DNA of 12,660 bases from contig JBDTDI010000011.1 in the NCBI GenBank assembly GCA_039923155.1, forward strand, positions 1-12,660. Reading direction: 5' to 3'. The notes below the pieces were generated by a model. It had not been told where the DNA came from, made no database searches, and was given only the letters and a program-made list of their open reading frames with translations. The translations under genes were made by a program, and so were the position numbers. Within the stretch, counting starts at the first letter, position 1, and each line of letters opens with the position of its first letter. Source of the stretch: Rhodococcus_D sp039923155 (GTDB lineage Bacteria > Actinomycetota > Actinomycetes > Mycobacteriales > Mycobacteriaceae). This document shows, in pieces, positions 6,373 through 12,660 of this stretch.

Positions 6373-7056
6373 GTGAGCCCCCCCACCGAGCCACCGCCCG
6401 TCAGGGACACCGCCGAGACCGTGCGCAAGCACGTCGAGACCGCGGTGGTCGAGGACGAGGTGCTGCAGTCGGCTCGAGCCCGGGCCGGCGAGCTCGGTGT
6501 GAGCGCCGTGAGCCCGTCGGTCGGCGCGGCGCTGGGGTTCCTCGCCCGCGTGCTCGGTGCGCGCACGGTCGTCGAGGTGGGCACCGGGGGTGGCATCAGC
6601 GGAACGTGGCTGCTGCGGGGCATGCGCCCGGACGGCGTCCTCACCACCATCGACAGCGAGCCCGAGCACCAGCGCGCCGCTCGAGTGACGTTCTCCGAAG
6701 CCGGGTTTGCCTCCGGCCGGGTCCGGATCATCAACGGTCGCGCGCTGGACGTGCTGCCCCGGCTGACCGACGGCGGCTACGACCTGGTCCTCGTCGACCC
6801 CGGTCCGCACGGCCGCACCGACCACCCCCGGTACCTGCATGATGCCGCCCGCCTGCTGCGACCGGGTGGCGTGGTGGTCCTGCACGGGGTCCTGGTCGGA
6901 GCCGACGTCACCGACCCGGCCCGCCGCGACCCCGCGACCGTCGCGCTGCGCGAGACGGCACGCACCGTCACCGAGGACGAGCGCTGGACCCCGCTGCTGC
7001 TCCCGCTGGGCGACGGGGTGCTGGCCGCCGTGCTGGCCGAGCCGGGGACGTACTGA
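6373..7056 (+). CDS. O-methyltransferase family 3-like SAM-dependent methyltransferase
   Basis: 227 residues. It has a class I SAM-binding fold: motif I EVGTGGG at 68-74, acidic residue D94 in TTID (binding the SAM ribose), and motif IV-like LVLVD with D142. It resembles M. tuberculosis Rv1220c and, like that gene, is divergent from sigE. Caffeoyl-CoA/catechol-type members coordinate a divalent metal with Asp, then an Asp-Asn pair. Here the pair position (LHGVL, H171-G172) lacks both residues, so metal-dependent catechol chemistry is doubtful. The substrate is unknown. The protein is probably cytoplasmic, with no signal peptide. The stop is 11 nt from the convergent glgC stop. Mycobacterial homologs appear to share the substitution, so it is likely a subfamily trait and not damage. 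Confidence 0.87.
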   Translation: MSPPTEPPPVRDTAETVRKHVETAVVEDEVLQSARARAGELGVSAVSPSVGAALGFLARVLGARTVVEVGTGGGISGTWLLRGMRPDGVLTTIDSEPEHQRAARVTFSEAGFASGRVRIINGRALDVLPRLTDGGYDLVLVDPGPHGRTDHPRYLHDAARLLRPGGVVVLHGVLVGADVTDPARRDPATVALRETARTVTEDERWTPLLLPLGDGVLAAVLAEPGTY

Positions 7057-7077
7057 CACCAGCCGGCTCAGCCGGTG
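7057..7077. terminator. Small hairpin between convergent methyltransferase gene and glgC
   Basis: CCGGC (7063-7067) and GCCGG (7071-7075) pair around a TCA loop. CACC (7057-7060) and GGTG (7074-7077) give an alternative longer pairing with a bulge. The loop overlaps the glgC stop codon. No T-tract follows on either strand, so terminator function is tentative. Confidence 0.3.
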
Positions 7078-8288
7078 ACGTGCACGCCCTTGCCGACCGC
7101 AACCACTCCGCCCGGGCTGACCGTGTAGAGCAGGCGGTCACGCTCGGTGTCGACGCCGAGGATGGCGCGGTCGGCCACGGTCACGTTCTTGTCCAGGATC
7201 GCGTGCCGCACCACTGCGCCCTTGCCCACCCGGACACCGGGCATCAGCACGCTGCCCTCGACCGAAGCTCCGTCGTCGATGATGACGTCGGCGCTGAGCA
7301 CCGAGTGCCGGACCGTCGCCGCCGAGATGATGCATCCCTCACCGACCATGGAGTCCTGCGCAAGTCCACCCTGCACGAACTTCGCCGGCGGCAACAGCTC
7401 CATGCTGCTGCGGATCGGCCAGCGCTGGTTGTACAGGTTGAACACCGGGTGCACGGAGATCAGGTCCATGTGGGCGTCGTAGAAGGCGTCCAGGGTCCCC
7501 ACGTCGCGCCAGTAGCCGAGGTCGCGCGCAGTCGCCCCCGGAACCACGTTGTCGGCGAAGTCGTACACGTAGGCCCGGCCCGAGGAGACCAGCGCCGGGA
7601 TGATGTCACCGCCCATGTCGTGGGCGGAGTCCCCGTCGACCGAGTCCGCCCGGATCGCCTCCAGGAGTACGTCGGTGGCGAACACGTAGTTGCCCATGGA
7701 GGCGAACGTGACCTCCGGGTCGTCGGCCGTCGCGGGCGGGTTCTTGGGCTTCTCGAGGAACTGGGTGATGCGCCCGTCGGCATCGGCGTCGATGCAGCCG
7801 AACGCGTGCGCCTCGCTGCGGGGCACCCGGATGCCGGCCACCGTCACCCCGGCCCCGGTGGCGACGTGCTCGGCGACCATCTGCCGGGGGTCCATGCGGT
7901 AGACGTGGTCGGCGCCGAACACCACCACGTGGTCGGGGCGCTCGTCGTGGATCAGGTTCAGCGACTGGAAGATCGCGTCGGCCGAACCGGTGTACCAGCG
8001 CGGTCCGAGGCGCTGTTGGGCCGGTACCGGGGTGATGTACTCCCCCGTCAGCCCCGACATCCGCCAGCTCTGCGAGATGTGGCGGTCCAACGAGTGCGAC
8101 TTGTACTGGGTCAACACGCAGATTCGGCTGTAGCCGGCGTTCACCAGGTTGCTGAGCACGAAGTCGATCAGCCGGTAGGCCCCCCCGAACGGCACGGCGG
8201 GCTTGGCCCGGTCGGCGGTCAGCGGGTACAGCCTCTTGCCCTCGCCGCCGGCGAGCACGATCCCCAGGACGTGTGGTGAGTTCCTCAC
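7068..8288 (-). CDS. glgC: Glucose-1-phosphate adenylyltransferase (ADP-glucose pyrophosphorylase)
   Basis: 406 residues, the usual bacterial length. It makes ADP-glucose and pyrophosphate from ATP and glucose-1-phosphate in the cytoplasm. The N-terminal nucleotidyltransferase domain carries GGEGKRLYPLT (14-24), RAKPAVPFGG (27-36), YTGSADA (99-105) and the catalytic aspartate D127 in FGADHVYRMD. FLEKP (177-181) holds K180, the expected glucose-1-phosphate ligand. The C-terminal ~100 residues form the left-handed beta-helix used for allostery and tetramer assembly. The start is GTG 8288, 6 nt after a TAGGTT -10-like hexamer and with no well-spaced ribosome binding site. It is divergent from the glycosyltransferase that would consume its product. 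Confidence 0.97.
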   Translation of the reverse strand: MRNSPHVLGIVLAGGEGKRLYPLTADRAKPAVPFGGAYRLIDFVLSNLVNAGYSRICVLTQYKSHSLDRHISQSWRMSGLTGEYITPVPAQQRLGPRWYTGSADAIFQSLNLIHDERPDHVVVFGADHVYRMDPRQMVAEHVATGAGVTVAGIRVPRSEAHAFGCIDADADGRITQFLEKPKNPPATADDPEVTFASMGNYVFATDVLLEAIRADSVDGDSAHDMGGDIIPALVSSGRAYVYDFADNVVPGATARDLGYWRDVGTLDAFYDAHMDLISVHPVFNLYNQRWPIRSSMELLPPAKFVQGGLAQDSMVGEGCIISAATVRHSVLSADVIIDDGASVEGSVLMPGVRVGKGAVVRHAILDKNVTVADRAILGVDTERDRLLYTVSPGGVVAVGKGVHVTG

Positions 8289-8294
8289 CCCCTG

Positions 8295-8300
8295 AACCTA
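8295..8300 (-). promoter_or_regulatory. Candidate -10 element of glgC (leaderless)
   Basis: On the minus strand TAGGTT lies 6 nt before GTG 8288. No convincing -35 is seen. It shares a 62-bp spacer (8289-8350) with the opposite-facing glgM promoter, so the two transcription units probably have back-to-back, interfering or co-regulated promoters. A CACGTG palindrome lies between them at 8309-8314. Confidence 0.5.
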
Positions 8301-8337
8301 TCTGCTCTCACGTGTCGTAGGCCACAGCGGTCCGGGA

Positions 8338-8343
8338 TAGCGT
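8338..8343 (+). promoter_or_regulatory. Candidate -10 element of glgA/glgM (leaderless)
   Basis: TAGCGT lies 7 nt before ATG 8351, with no Shine-Dalgarno sequence between. The -35 region is weak, as is common for actinobacterial promoters. Confidence 0.45.
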
Positions 8344-8350
8344 CTGCGCC

Positions 8351-9523
8351 ATGCGAGTGGCGATGATGACGCGCGAGTACCCCCCGGAGATCTACGGCGG
8401 CGCAGGGGTGCACGTCGCCGAGCTGGTGCCCCGGTTGCGGGAGCTGTGCACCGTGGACGTGCACTGCTTCGGGGCCCGCAGGGACGGCGTGACCGTGCAC
8501 GCCGCTGGTCCCGCCCTGGCCGGTGCGAACCCCGCGCTGACGACCTTGTCGGTCGACCTGTCGATGGTGGCCGGTGTCGCCGTCGAAGGTCCGCCCGACG
8601 TGGTGCACAGCCACACCTGGTACACCGGCATGGCCGGACACCTCACCGGCCTGCTGCACGGCGTTCCGCACGTGCTCACCGCACACTCCCTGGAACCCCG
8701 GCGACCGTGGAAGGCCGAGCAGCTCGGTGGCGGCTACCGGGTCAGCTCGTGGGTGGAGCGCACCGCGGTGGAGGGAGCAGCCGCGGTCATCGCGGTGAGC
8801 GAGGGCATGGCGACCGACGTCCTCGCCTGCTACCCCGACCTGGACCCCGCCCGGGTGCACGTGGTGCGCAACGGGATCGACACCGAGCTGTACCACCCGG
8901 GCACCGAGACGACGGTGCTCTCCCGGCTCGGGGTGGACCCGGACCGCCCCGTGGTGGTGTTCGTCGGTCGGATCACCAGGCAGAAGGGGGTTTCCCACCT
9001 GGTGGCCGCCGCCCACGACTTCCACCCCGACGCGCAGCTGGTGCTGTGCGCGGGCGCCCCGGACACCCCCGAGCTGGAGGCCGAGACCGCGACAGCGGTG
9101 CAGGAGCTCAAGACGTCGCGCGACGGCGTGTTCTGGGTGCGCGAGATGCTGCCGATCGCCGACGTGCGCGAGCTGCTGGCCGCCGCCACGGTGTTCGTGT
9201 GCCCCTCGGTGTACGAGCCCCTCGGCATCGTCAACCTGGAGGCGATGGCCTGCGGGACAGCGGTGGTGGCCTCGGACGTGGGCGGGATCCCCGAGGTGGT
9301 CGACGACGGCAGGACCGGGTTGCTGGTGCACTACGAGGAGAGCGCACCGGCGGAGTTCCGGGCTGGTATCGCGGCCGCCGTGAACACCCTGGTCAGCGAC
9401 CCGGCGCGCGCCACGGTCATGGGTGAGGCCGGGCGGGCGCGGGCGGTGGCCGAGTTCTCCTGGACCGAGGTCGCCGCGGCGACCCTGGCCGTCTACTCAC
9501 ACGCGCTGGGGGCCGGTCGGTAG
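8351..9523 (+). CDS. glgM: GT4 glycogen synthase-like glycosyltransferase (GlgA/GlgM, maltose-1-phosphate synthase type)
   Basis: 390 residues. It is a GT-B glycosyltransferase with YGGAGVH (15-21) in the N-terminal domain, HSHTWYTG (87-94), GRITRQKG (206-213) for nucleotide phosphate binding, and the EX7E motif E289-E297 (EPLGIVNLE) of family GT4. It lacks the KTGGL motif of classical GT5 glycogen synthases. It resembles M. tuberculosis Rv1212c, often labelled GlgA but reported to make alpha-maltose-1-phosphate from ADP-glucose and glucose-1-phosphate for the GlgE alpha-glucan route. The divergent glgC would supply ADP-glucose. glgE and glgB are not in the window, so the pathway assignment rests on family. 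The 3' end overlaps the interrupted rRNA methyltransferase by 31 bp in convergent orientation. Confidence 0.93.
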   Translation: MRVAMMTREYPPEIYGGAGVHVAELVPRLRELCTVDVHCFGARRDGVTVHAAGPALAGANPALTTLSVDLSMVAGVAVEGPPDVVHSHTWYTGMAGHLTGLLHGVPHVLTAHSLEPRRPWKAEQLGGGYRVSSWVERTAVEGAAAVIAVSEGMATDVLACYPDLDPARVHVVRNGIDTELYHPGTETTVLSRLGVDPDRPVVVFVGRITRQKGVSHLVAAAHDFHPDAQLVLCAGAPDTPELEAETATAVQELKTSRDGVFWVREMLPIADVRELLAAATVFVCPSVYEPLGIVNLEAMACGTAVVASDVGGIPEVVDDGRTGLLVHYEESAPAEFRAGIAAAVNTLVSDPARATVMGEAGRARAVAEFSWTEVAAATLAVYSHALGAGR

Positions 9524-10362
9524 GTGGACACCTGCACGGAGCTGGTCACCAGCACCGGCTCGGGCAGCGCCCGTACCCGCTCTGCGCGCTCGGCGGCGCT
9601 GCGGTGCCAGGCCGAGGGACCCATCTCCACCAGGGCGCTCACTGCGGCGTGGTCCAGGACCATCGTGTGCTCCACCACGGCGTGACGTCCCCGGACGAAG
9701 GTGCCGGCCATGGCGTCGCGCAGCCGCTCCGGCTTGCGCTAGTCGACCCGGAGCAGGTCGAGGGACTCGACCAGCTCCACCAGGTGGCGGGGAGTGGGGG
9801 TGGCCACCACCAGGACTCCGTCGACGGTGAGCACCCGTCGCAGCTCGAGCGGGGCACGGGGCGCGAACACCGTCAGCGCCACCGAGACCGTGTTGGCGCC
9901 CAGGGGCAGGGCACGCCACGCGTCGGCCAGCACCGAACCGACCCGGGGGTGGCAGTGCGCCGCACGCCGGGCCGCCGGCTTGGAGGCATCCAGAGCCACC
10001 CCCACCGCGCCGGGGGCGGCGCTGAGCGCGGCCGCCAGGTAGTGCCCGGTTCCGGCGCCCACGTCCAGCACGCACGCGACACGACGGCGCGCCTCCGCCC
10101 GTTCGACCTCGGCGGCCAGGGCAGCGGTCAGCGGTGCGTAGTGCCCGGCGTCGAGGAAGGCCTGCCGGGCGGCGACCATCTCGGTGCTGTCGCCGGTGGC
10201 ACCGCGGGGCCCACCGGGCAGCAGGCTCACGTAGCCCTGCCTGGCCACGTCGAAGTCGTGCCCGCTCTCGCACCGCAGCACCAGCGGTGACGAGGTGTCG
10301 TCCAGCTCGAGGCCGCGCCCGCAGTGCGGGCAGGCGAGCCGGTCGATGACGTCGGTGAGCAC
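9493..10362 (-). pseudogene. RlmA-family 23S rRNA (guanine-N1) methyltransferase interrupted by in-frame TAG
   Basis: From GTG 10362 the frame runs 207 residues to TAG at 9741-9739. It then continues without a frame change for 81 more codons to TAG at 9495-9493. The first part has the RlmA zinc ribbon (C11, C14, C31, H35), QGYVSLL (42-48) and SAM motif LDVGAGTG (99-106). The part after the stop (RKPERLRDAM, then VEMGPSAWH and VSTYRP) looks like the family C-terminus, so about 289 residues would be full length. The family methylates G745 or, in Gram-positives (RlmAII/TlrB), G748 of 23S rRNA; the latter can lower susceptibility to tylosin-type macrolides. The start is 14 nt after the MFS stop, with GGGGA upstream, implying one operon. 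The TAG may be a true mutation, a sequence error or a read-through site. ATG 9711 could restart a 72-residue fragment. Confidence 0.8.
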
Positions 10363-10376
10363 GGGCCGAGTGTCCC

Positions 10377-11603
10377 CTACCCACCCCGCCCCACCCGGAA
10401 CCCGGCCAGCAGGGCCAGCGTGAGCAGCACCCCGAGGAGCACGCTGAGTCCGGTCCAGCCGTGCTCGGCGAACACGGGGCCGCCGACCCAGCCGCCGACG
10501 CTCGACCCGCCGTAGTAGGCCAGCAGGTAAAGCCCCGAGGCCTGGGCCCGCGACCGCGCACCGGCCCGCGCCGCCACCCAGCCGCTGGCGGTCGAGTGGG
10601 CCGCGAAGAACCCGCCGGTGAACAGCACCAGACCAACGAGCACCAGCGGCAGGGACGGCACCAGCATCAGGGCGACCCCGGCACCGACCACGAGCACCGA
10701 GCCGGCCAGCACCGTCCGCCTGCCGATCCGCTCGCTCAGCGTCCCAGCGGCCGGGGAGCTCGCCGAACCCACCACGTAGGTCACGAACAGCAGCGCCACC
10801 AGCGCCGGGGCGAGGTCGAACGGCGCGGCCACCAGCCGGAAACCCAGGTAGTTGTACACGGCGACAAAGCTGCCCATGAGCAACGCCGCCACCGCGTAGA
10901 GGGCCCGCAGCGAGGGCTCCCCCAGGGCGGCACGGACCCCACCGAGCAGCGGTCGCAGTCGCAGCGGCTGGGCGACGAAGCGGCGCGAGGCGGGCAGCAG
11001 CCCCACCACCAGCACGGTGCAGACCCCGCCGAGCAGCGCGTCGGCCGCCAACCCGATCCGCCACCCGGCGACGTCGGCCACCAGCCCCGACAGCAGTCGA
11101 CCGCTCATGCCGCCAAGACTGTTGCCGGCGATGTAGAGGCCCATGGCGCCGGCCAGCGCGCTGCCGGCCATCTCCTCGCCCAGGTAGGCCATCGCGGTCG
11201 CGGGCACGCCGGCCAGCGCTGCACCCTGGACGGTCCGCAGGATCAGGAGCCACCCGAAGCTGCCGACGAAAGGAACGACCAGGCCGAGCACGCTGGCCAC
11301 GACGAGCGAGACCACCATCAGCCGCCGCCGCCCGATCGACTCCGAGACCATCGCCAGTGGGAGGACCGCCAGGGCCAGCGCACCCGTGGAGACGCTGAGG
11401 CTCAGGCTCGCCTGGGCGGGGCTGACGCTGAACGCGGAGGCGAGCTGGGGCAGCAGCGCCTGGGTGGCGTAGAGCAAACCGAACGTCGCCATCCCCGCCG
11501 CGAACAGGGCCCCGCTGATCCGCCGGAACGCGGCCGTTCCCGCGGTCACGCCGTCGGGGAGCCCCGGCTGCGCGGCCGCGGGGCGCAGAGCAGCTGAGGT
11601 CAC
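10377..11603 (-). CDS. MFS transporter, YnfM/AraJ-like drug-type exporter
   Basis: 408 residues with about 12 hydrophobic segments from residue ~29. The loop-2 motif A variant is VSESIGRRR (86-94). RTVQG (123-127) and the segment GLYIAGNSLGGMSGRL (155-170) are typical of the YnfM-like branch of DHA1 transporters. These are proton-driven inner-membrane exporters, mostly of unknown substrate. GTG 11603 has AGGG at about 7 nt. The gene is divergent from a LysR-type regulator, the same arrangement as E. coli ynfM/ynfL. It is followed after 14 nt by the rRNA methyltransferase gene on the same strand. The substrate cannot be read from sequence; antibiotic or amino-acid-like metabolite export are both possible. 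Confidence 0.9.
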   Translation of the reverse strand: MTSAALRPAAAQPGLPDGVTAGTAAFRRISGALFAAGMATFGLLYATQALLPQLASAFSVSPAQASLSLSVSTGALALAVLPLAMVSESIGRRRLMVVSLVVASVLGLVVPFVGSFGWLLILRTVQGAALAGVPATAMAYLGEEMAGSALAGAMGLYIAGNSLGGMSGRLLSGLVADVAGWRIGLAADALLGGVCTVLVVGLLPASRRFVAQPLRLRPLLGGVRAALGEPSLRALYAVAALLMGSFVAVYNYLGFRLVAAPFDLAPALVALLFVTYVVGSASSPAAGTLSERIGRRTVLAGSVLVVGAGVALMLVPSLPLVLVGLVLFTGGFFAAHSTASGWVAARAGARSRAQASGLYLLAYYGGSSVGGWVGGPVFAEHGWTGLSVLLGVLLTLALLAGFRVGRGG

Positions 11604-11639
11604 CGATCAACCCTGCGCGAGCAGGTCTCATACGTCCAA

Positions 11640-11653
11640 TACGAAGAGTCGTA
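11640..11653. promoter_or_regulatory. Palindrome in the MFS-lysR spacer, probable LysR-type operator
   Basis: TACGA (11640-11644) and TCGTA (11649-11653) form a perfect inverted repeat with a 4-nt centre. It lies between the MFS gene and the divergent LysR gene. The right arm overlaps TAGGAT (11652-11657), the likely lysR -10, which fits autorepression. A further ATACG at 11630-11634 repeats the left arm (11639-11643) and could be a second half-site toward the MFS promoter. LysR proteins prefer T-N11-A palindromes; this one spans T-N12-A, a slight departure. Confidence 0.5.
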
Positions 11654-11657
11654 GGAT
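11652..11657 (+). promoter_or_regulatory. Candidate -10 element of the LysR-type regulator gene
   Basis: TAGGAT ends 2 nt before ATG 11660 and 8 nt before the in-frame GTG 11666. If the transcript starts 7-9 nt after the hexamer, ATG 11660 would be upstream of the mRNA 5' end and GTG 11666 would be the leaderless start. Confidence 0.45.
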
Positions 11658-11659
11658 TC

Positions 11660-12625
11660 ATGCCTGTGGTGAATGATTCCCGCTCGGCGGGCTGGGGGGT
11701 CGCGTCCGGAGCCGTCGAGGGTGACGATGGCGACACCGTGGCGGCGGCCCTGGCGCCGGGTCTGGCTCAGCTCGTCGCGCTGGCCCGTACCGCACACGTG
11801 ACGCGCGCGGCGCTAGAGGTGGGTACCTCACAGCCGACACTCAGCCGTGCGGTTCGTCGCTGGGAAACGGTGGTCGGGGTCGATCTCGTGCACCGGCACG
11901 GCCGTGGGCTGAGCCTGACCGAGGCCGGGGTGACGATGGCGGCGGCGGCGGCAACTGCCCTCGACGAGTTGGCCGAGGCAGCCCGAGGGGTGCGTGAGGA
12001 CGCTGGGCTCAGCCGCGGGCGGGTGCGGTTCGCGTTCCTGCACACCATGGGGGTGGACGTGGTGCCCCGACTGCTGGCCGAGCTGGGGCGCCAGCACCCC
12101 GGCATCACCGTCGCGCTGCAGCAGAACGCCCACGAGCGGATGCTCGCCGCACTGCGAGCCGGGGACGTGGACGCCGTTCTCACCTCACCGGCACCGCGCA
12201 GCCCCGATCTCGCGGTCACCGTCCTGGACACCCAGCCGCTGGTCCTCACCGTCGCGGCCGGACATCACCTGGCCGGGCGTCAACGGGTGCGGCTGACCGA
12301 GGTGGCCGACGAGCCGTGGGTCGTGCTCGCCCACGGCTACGGGTTGCGCACGATCACCGAGGGGTTGTGGGCGGGCTCGGGCATCGAGCCGCAGGTCGCC
12401 TTCGAGGGGCAGGAGGCCGCGACGTTGCGAGGCCTCGCGGCGGCTGGGCTCGGGGTTGCGCTGCTGCCCGAGGAGCGGGTGGGCCCTGAGGTGGTGCAGC
12501 TGCCCCTCGACCCGCCCGCACACCGGGAGATCACGCTCGTCACCACTGGCGAACCCTCCCGCAGCGCGTCGGTGCGGGCGCTGCTGGCTGTGGCCACCGA
12601 CTTCCGGGGACGCCTGTTCACGTGA
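11660..12625 (+). CDS. LysR-type transcriptional regulator
   Basis: 321 residues from ATG 11660. The winged helix-turn-helix spans about 34-92 (core ~47-66, VTRAALEVGTSQPTLSRAVRRWE, then LSLTEAG). The LysR substrate-binding fold (about 120-315) begins GRVRFAFLHTMGVDVVPRLL. The first ~30 residues are not typical of the family. GTG 11666, GTG 11669 or GTG 11738 (residue 27) are alternative starts, and GTG 11666 fits the -10 element best. The protein probably controls the divergent MFS-rRNA methyltransferase unit and its own gene through the palindrome in the 56-bp spacer. It most resembles regulators paired with YnfM-like exporters. The inducer is unknown. Confidence 0.92.
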   Translation: MPVVNDSRSAGWGVASGAVEGDDGDTVAAALAPGLAQLVALARTAHVTRAALEVGTSQPTLSRAVRRWETVVGVDLVHRHGRGLSLTEAGVTMAAAAATALDELAEAARGVREDAGLSRGRVRFAFLHTMGVDVVPRLLAELGRQHPGITVALQQNAHERMLAALRAGDVDAVLTSPAPRSPDLAVTVLDTQPLVLTVAAGHHLAGRQRVRLTEVADEPWVVLAHGYGLRTITEGLWAGSGIEPQVAFEGQEAATLRGLAAAGLGVALLPEERVGPEVVQLPLDPPAHREITLVTTGEPSRSASVRALLAVATDFRGRLFT

Positions 12626-12626
12626 G

Positions 12627-12660
12627 CGTGCCCCGACGGCCGCTGGGCCGTCGGGGCACG
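12627..12660 (+). terminator. Strong 15-bp hairpin after the LysR-type regulator
   Basis: The arm CGTGCCCCGACGGCC (12627-12641) pairs perfectly with 12646-12660 around a GCTG loop, beginning 2 nt after the stop codon. This is a very stable intrinsic-terminator-like stem. The window ends at the last paired base, so a following T-tract cannot be checked and the stem may be longer. Confidence 0.75.

Noticed and set aside
9739..9741. Pyrrolysine or programmed recoding as the preferred reading of the TAG
   Set aside because: No recoding element is seen and pyrrolysine would be unusual in this lineage. Mutation or sequence error is simpler, so recoding is mentioned only as a possibility.
9497..10636. 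Minus-strand 379-codon frame spanning the methyltransferase and the end of the MFS gene
   Set aside because: It is out of frame with both recognised proteins and Gly/Arg/Pro-rich. The amber-interrupted frame carries all the RlmA motifs.

Overview
This is high-GC actinobacterial DNA. The gene set and order match the sigE stress locus of mycobacteria and their relatives: O-methyltransferase, divergent from sigE - rseA - htrA - tatB, with mrp, glgC and the glgA/glgM glycosyltransferase close by. A DUF222/HNH gene, the TatB tail ending FDPDAT and the long proline-rich HtrA N-terminus suggest a member of Mycobacteriales or Pseudonocardiales. The genus cannot be told from the sequence alone.

Layout. 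(1) 31-1704 (+): DUF222/HNH endonuclease-like protein with a low-complexity tail. (2) 1751-2899 (+): mrp, an Fe-S carrier/scaffold P-loop ATPase. (3) 6132 down to 2924 (-): sigE, rseA, htrA, tatB, an envelope-stress operon (ECF sigma factor, zinc-binding anti-sigma factor, membrane-anchored serine protease, Tat translocase subunit) that converges on mrp across a hairpin. (4) 6133-6372: a 240-bp regulatory interval with an MprA-like paired direct repeat and a strong hairpin in the sigE leader. (5) 6373-7056 (+): O-methyltransferase family protein, divergent from sigE as in M. tuberculosis. (6) 7068-8288 (-) glgC and 8351-9523 (+) glgA/glgM, divergent from a 62-bp spacer. They make ADP-glucose and use it for maltose-1-phosphate/alpha-glucan synthesis. 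(7) 11603 down to 9493 (-): an MFS exporter followed by an RlmA-family 23S rRNA methyltransferase. The methyltransferase is cut by an in-frame amber codon, and the rest of the family sequence continues in the same frame. (8) 11660-12625 (+): a divergent LysR-type regulator, then a perfect 15-bp hairpin at the window end.

Most of the window is conserved actinobacterial core. The points most worth a second look are: the in-frame TAG in the rRNA methyltransferase; the 19-bp paired repeat upstream of sigE; six transcription-unit heads with a TANNNT hexamer only a few bases before the start codon (leaderless mRNAs), which also resets the HNH start and possibly the LysR start; a possible frame switch at the rseA/htrA junction; and a palindrome over the lysR -10 region. 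I saw no tRNA, rRNA, CRISPR array or insertion sequence. No gene-free stretch exceeds 300 bp.
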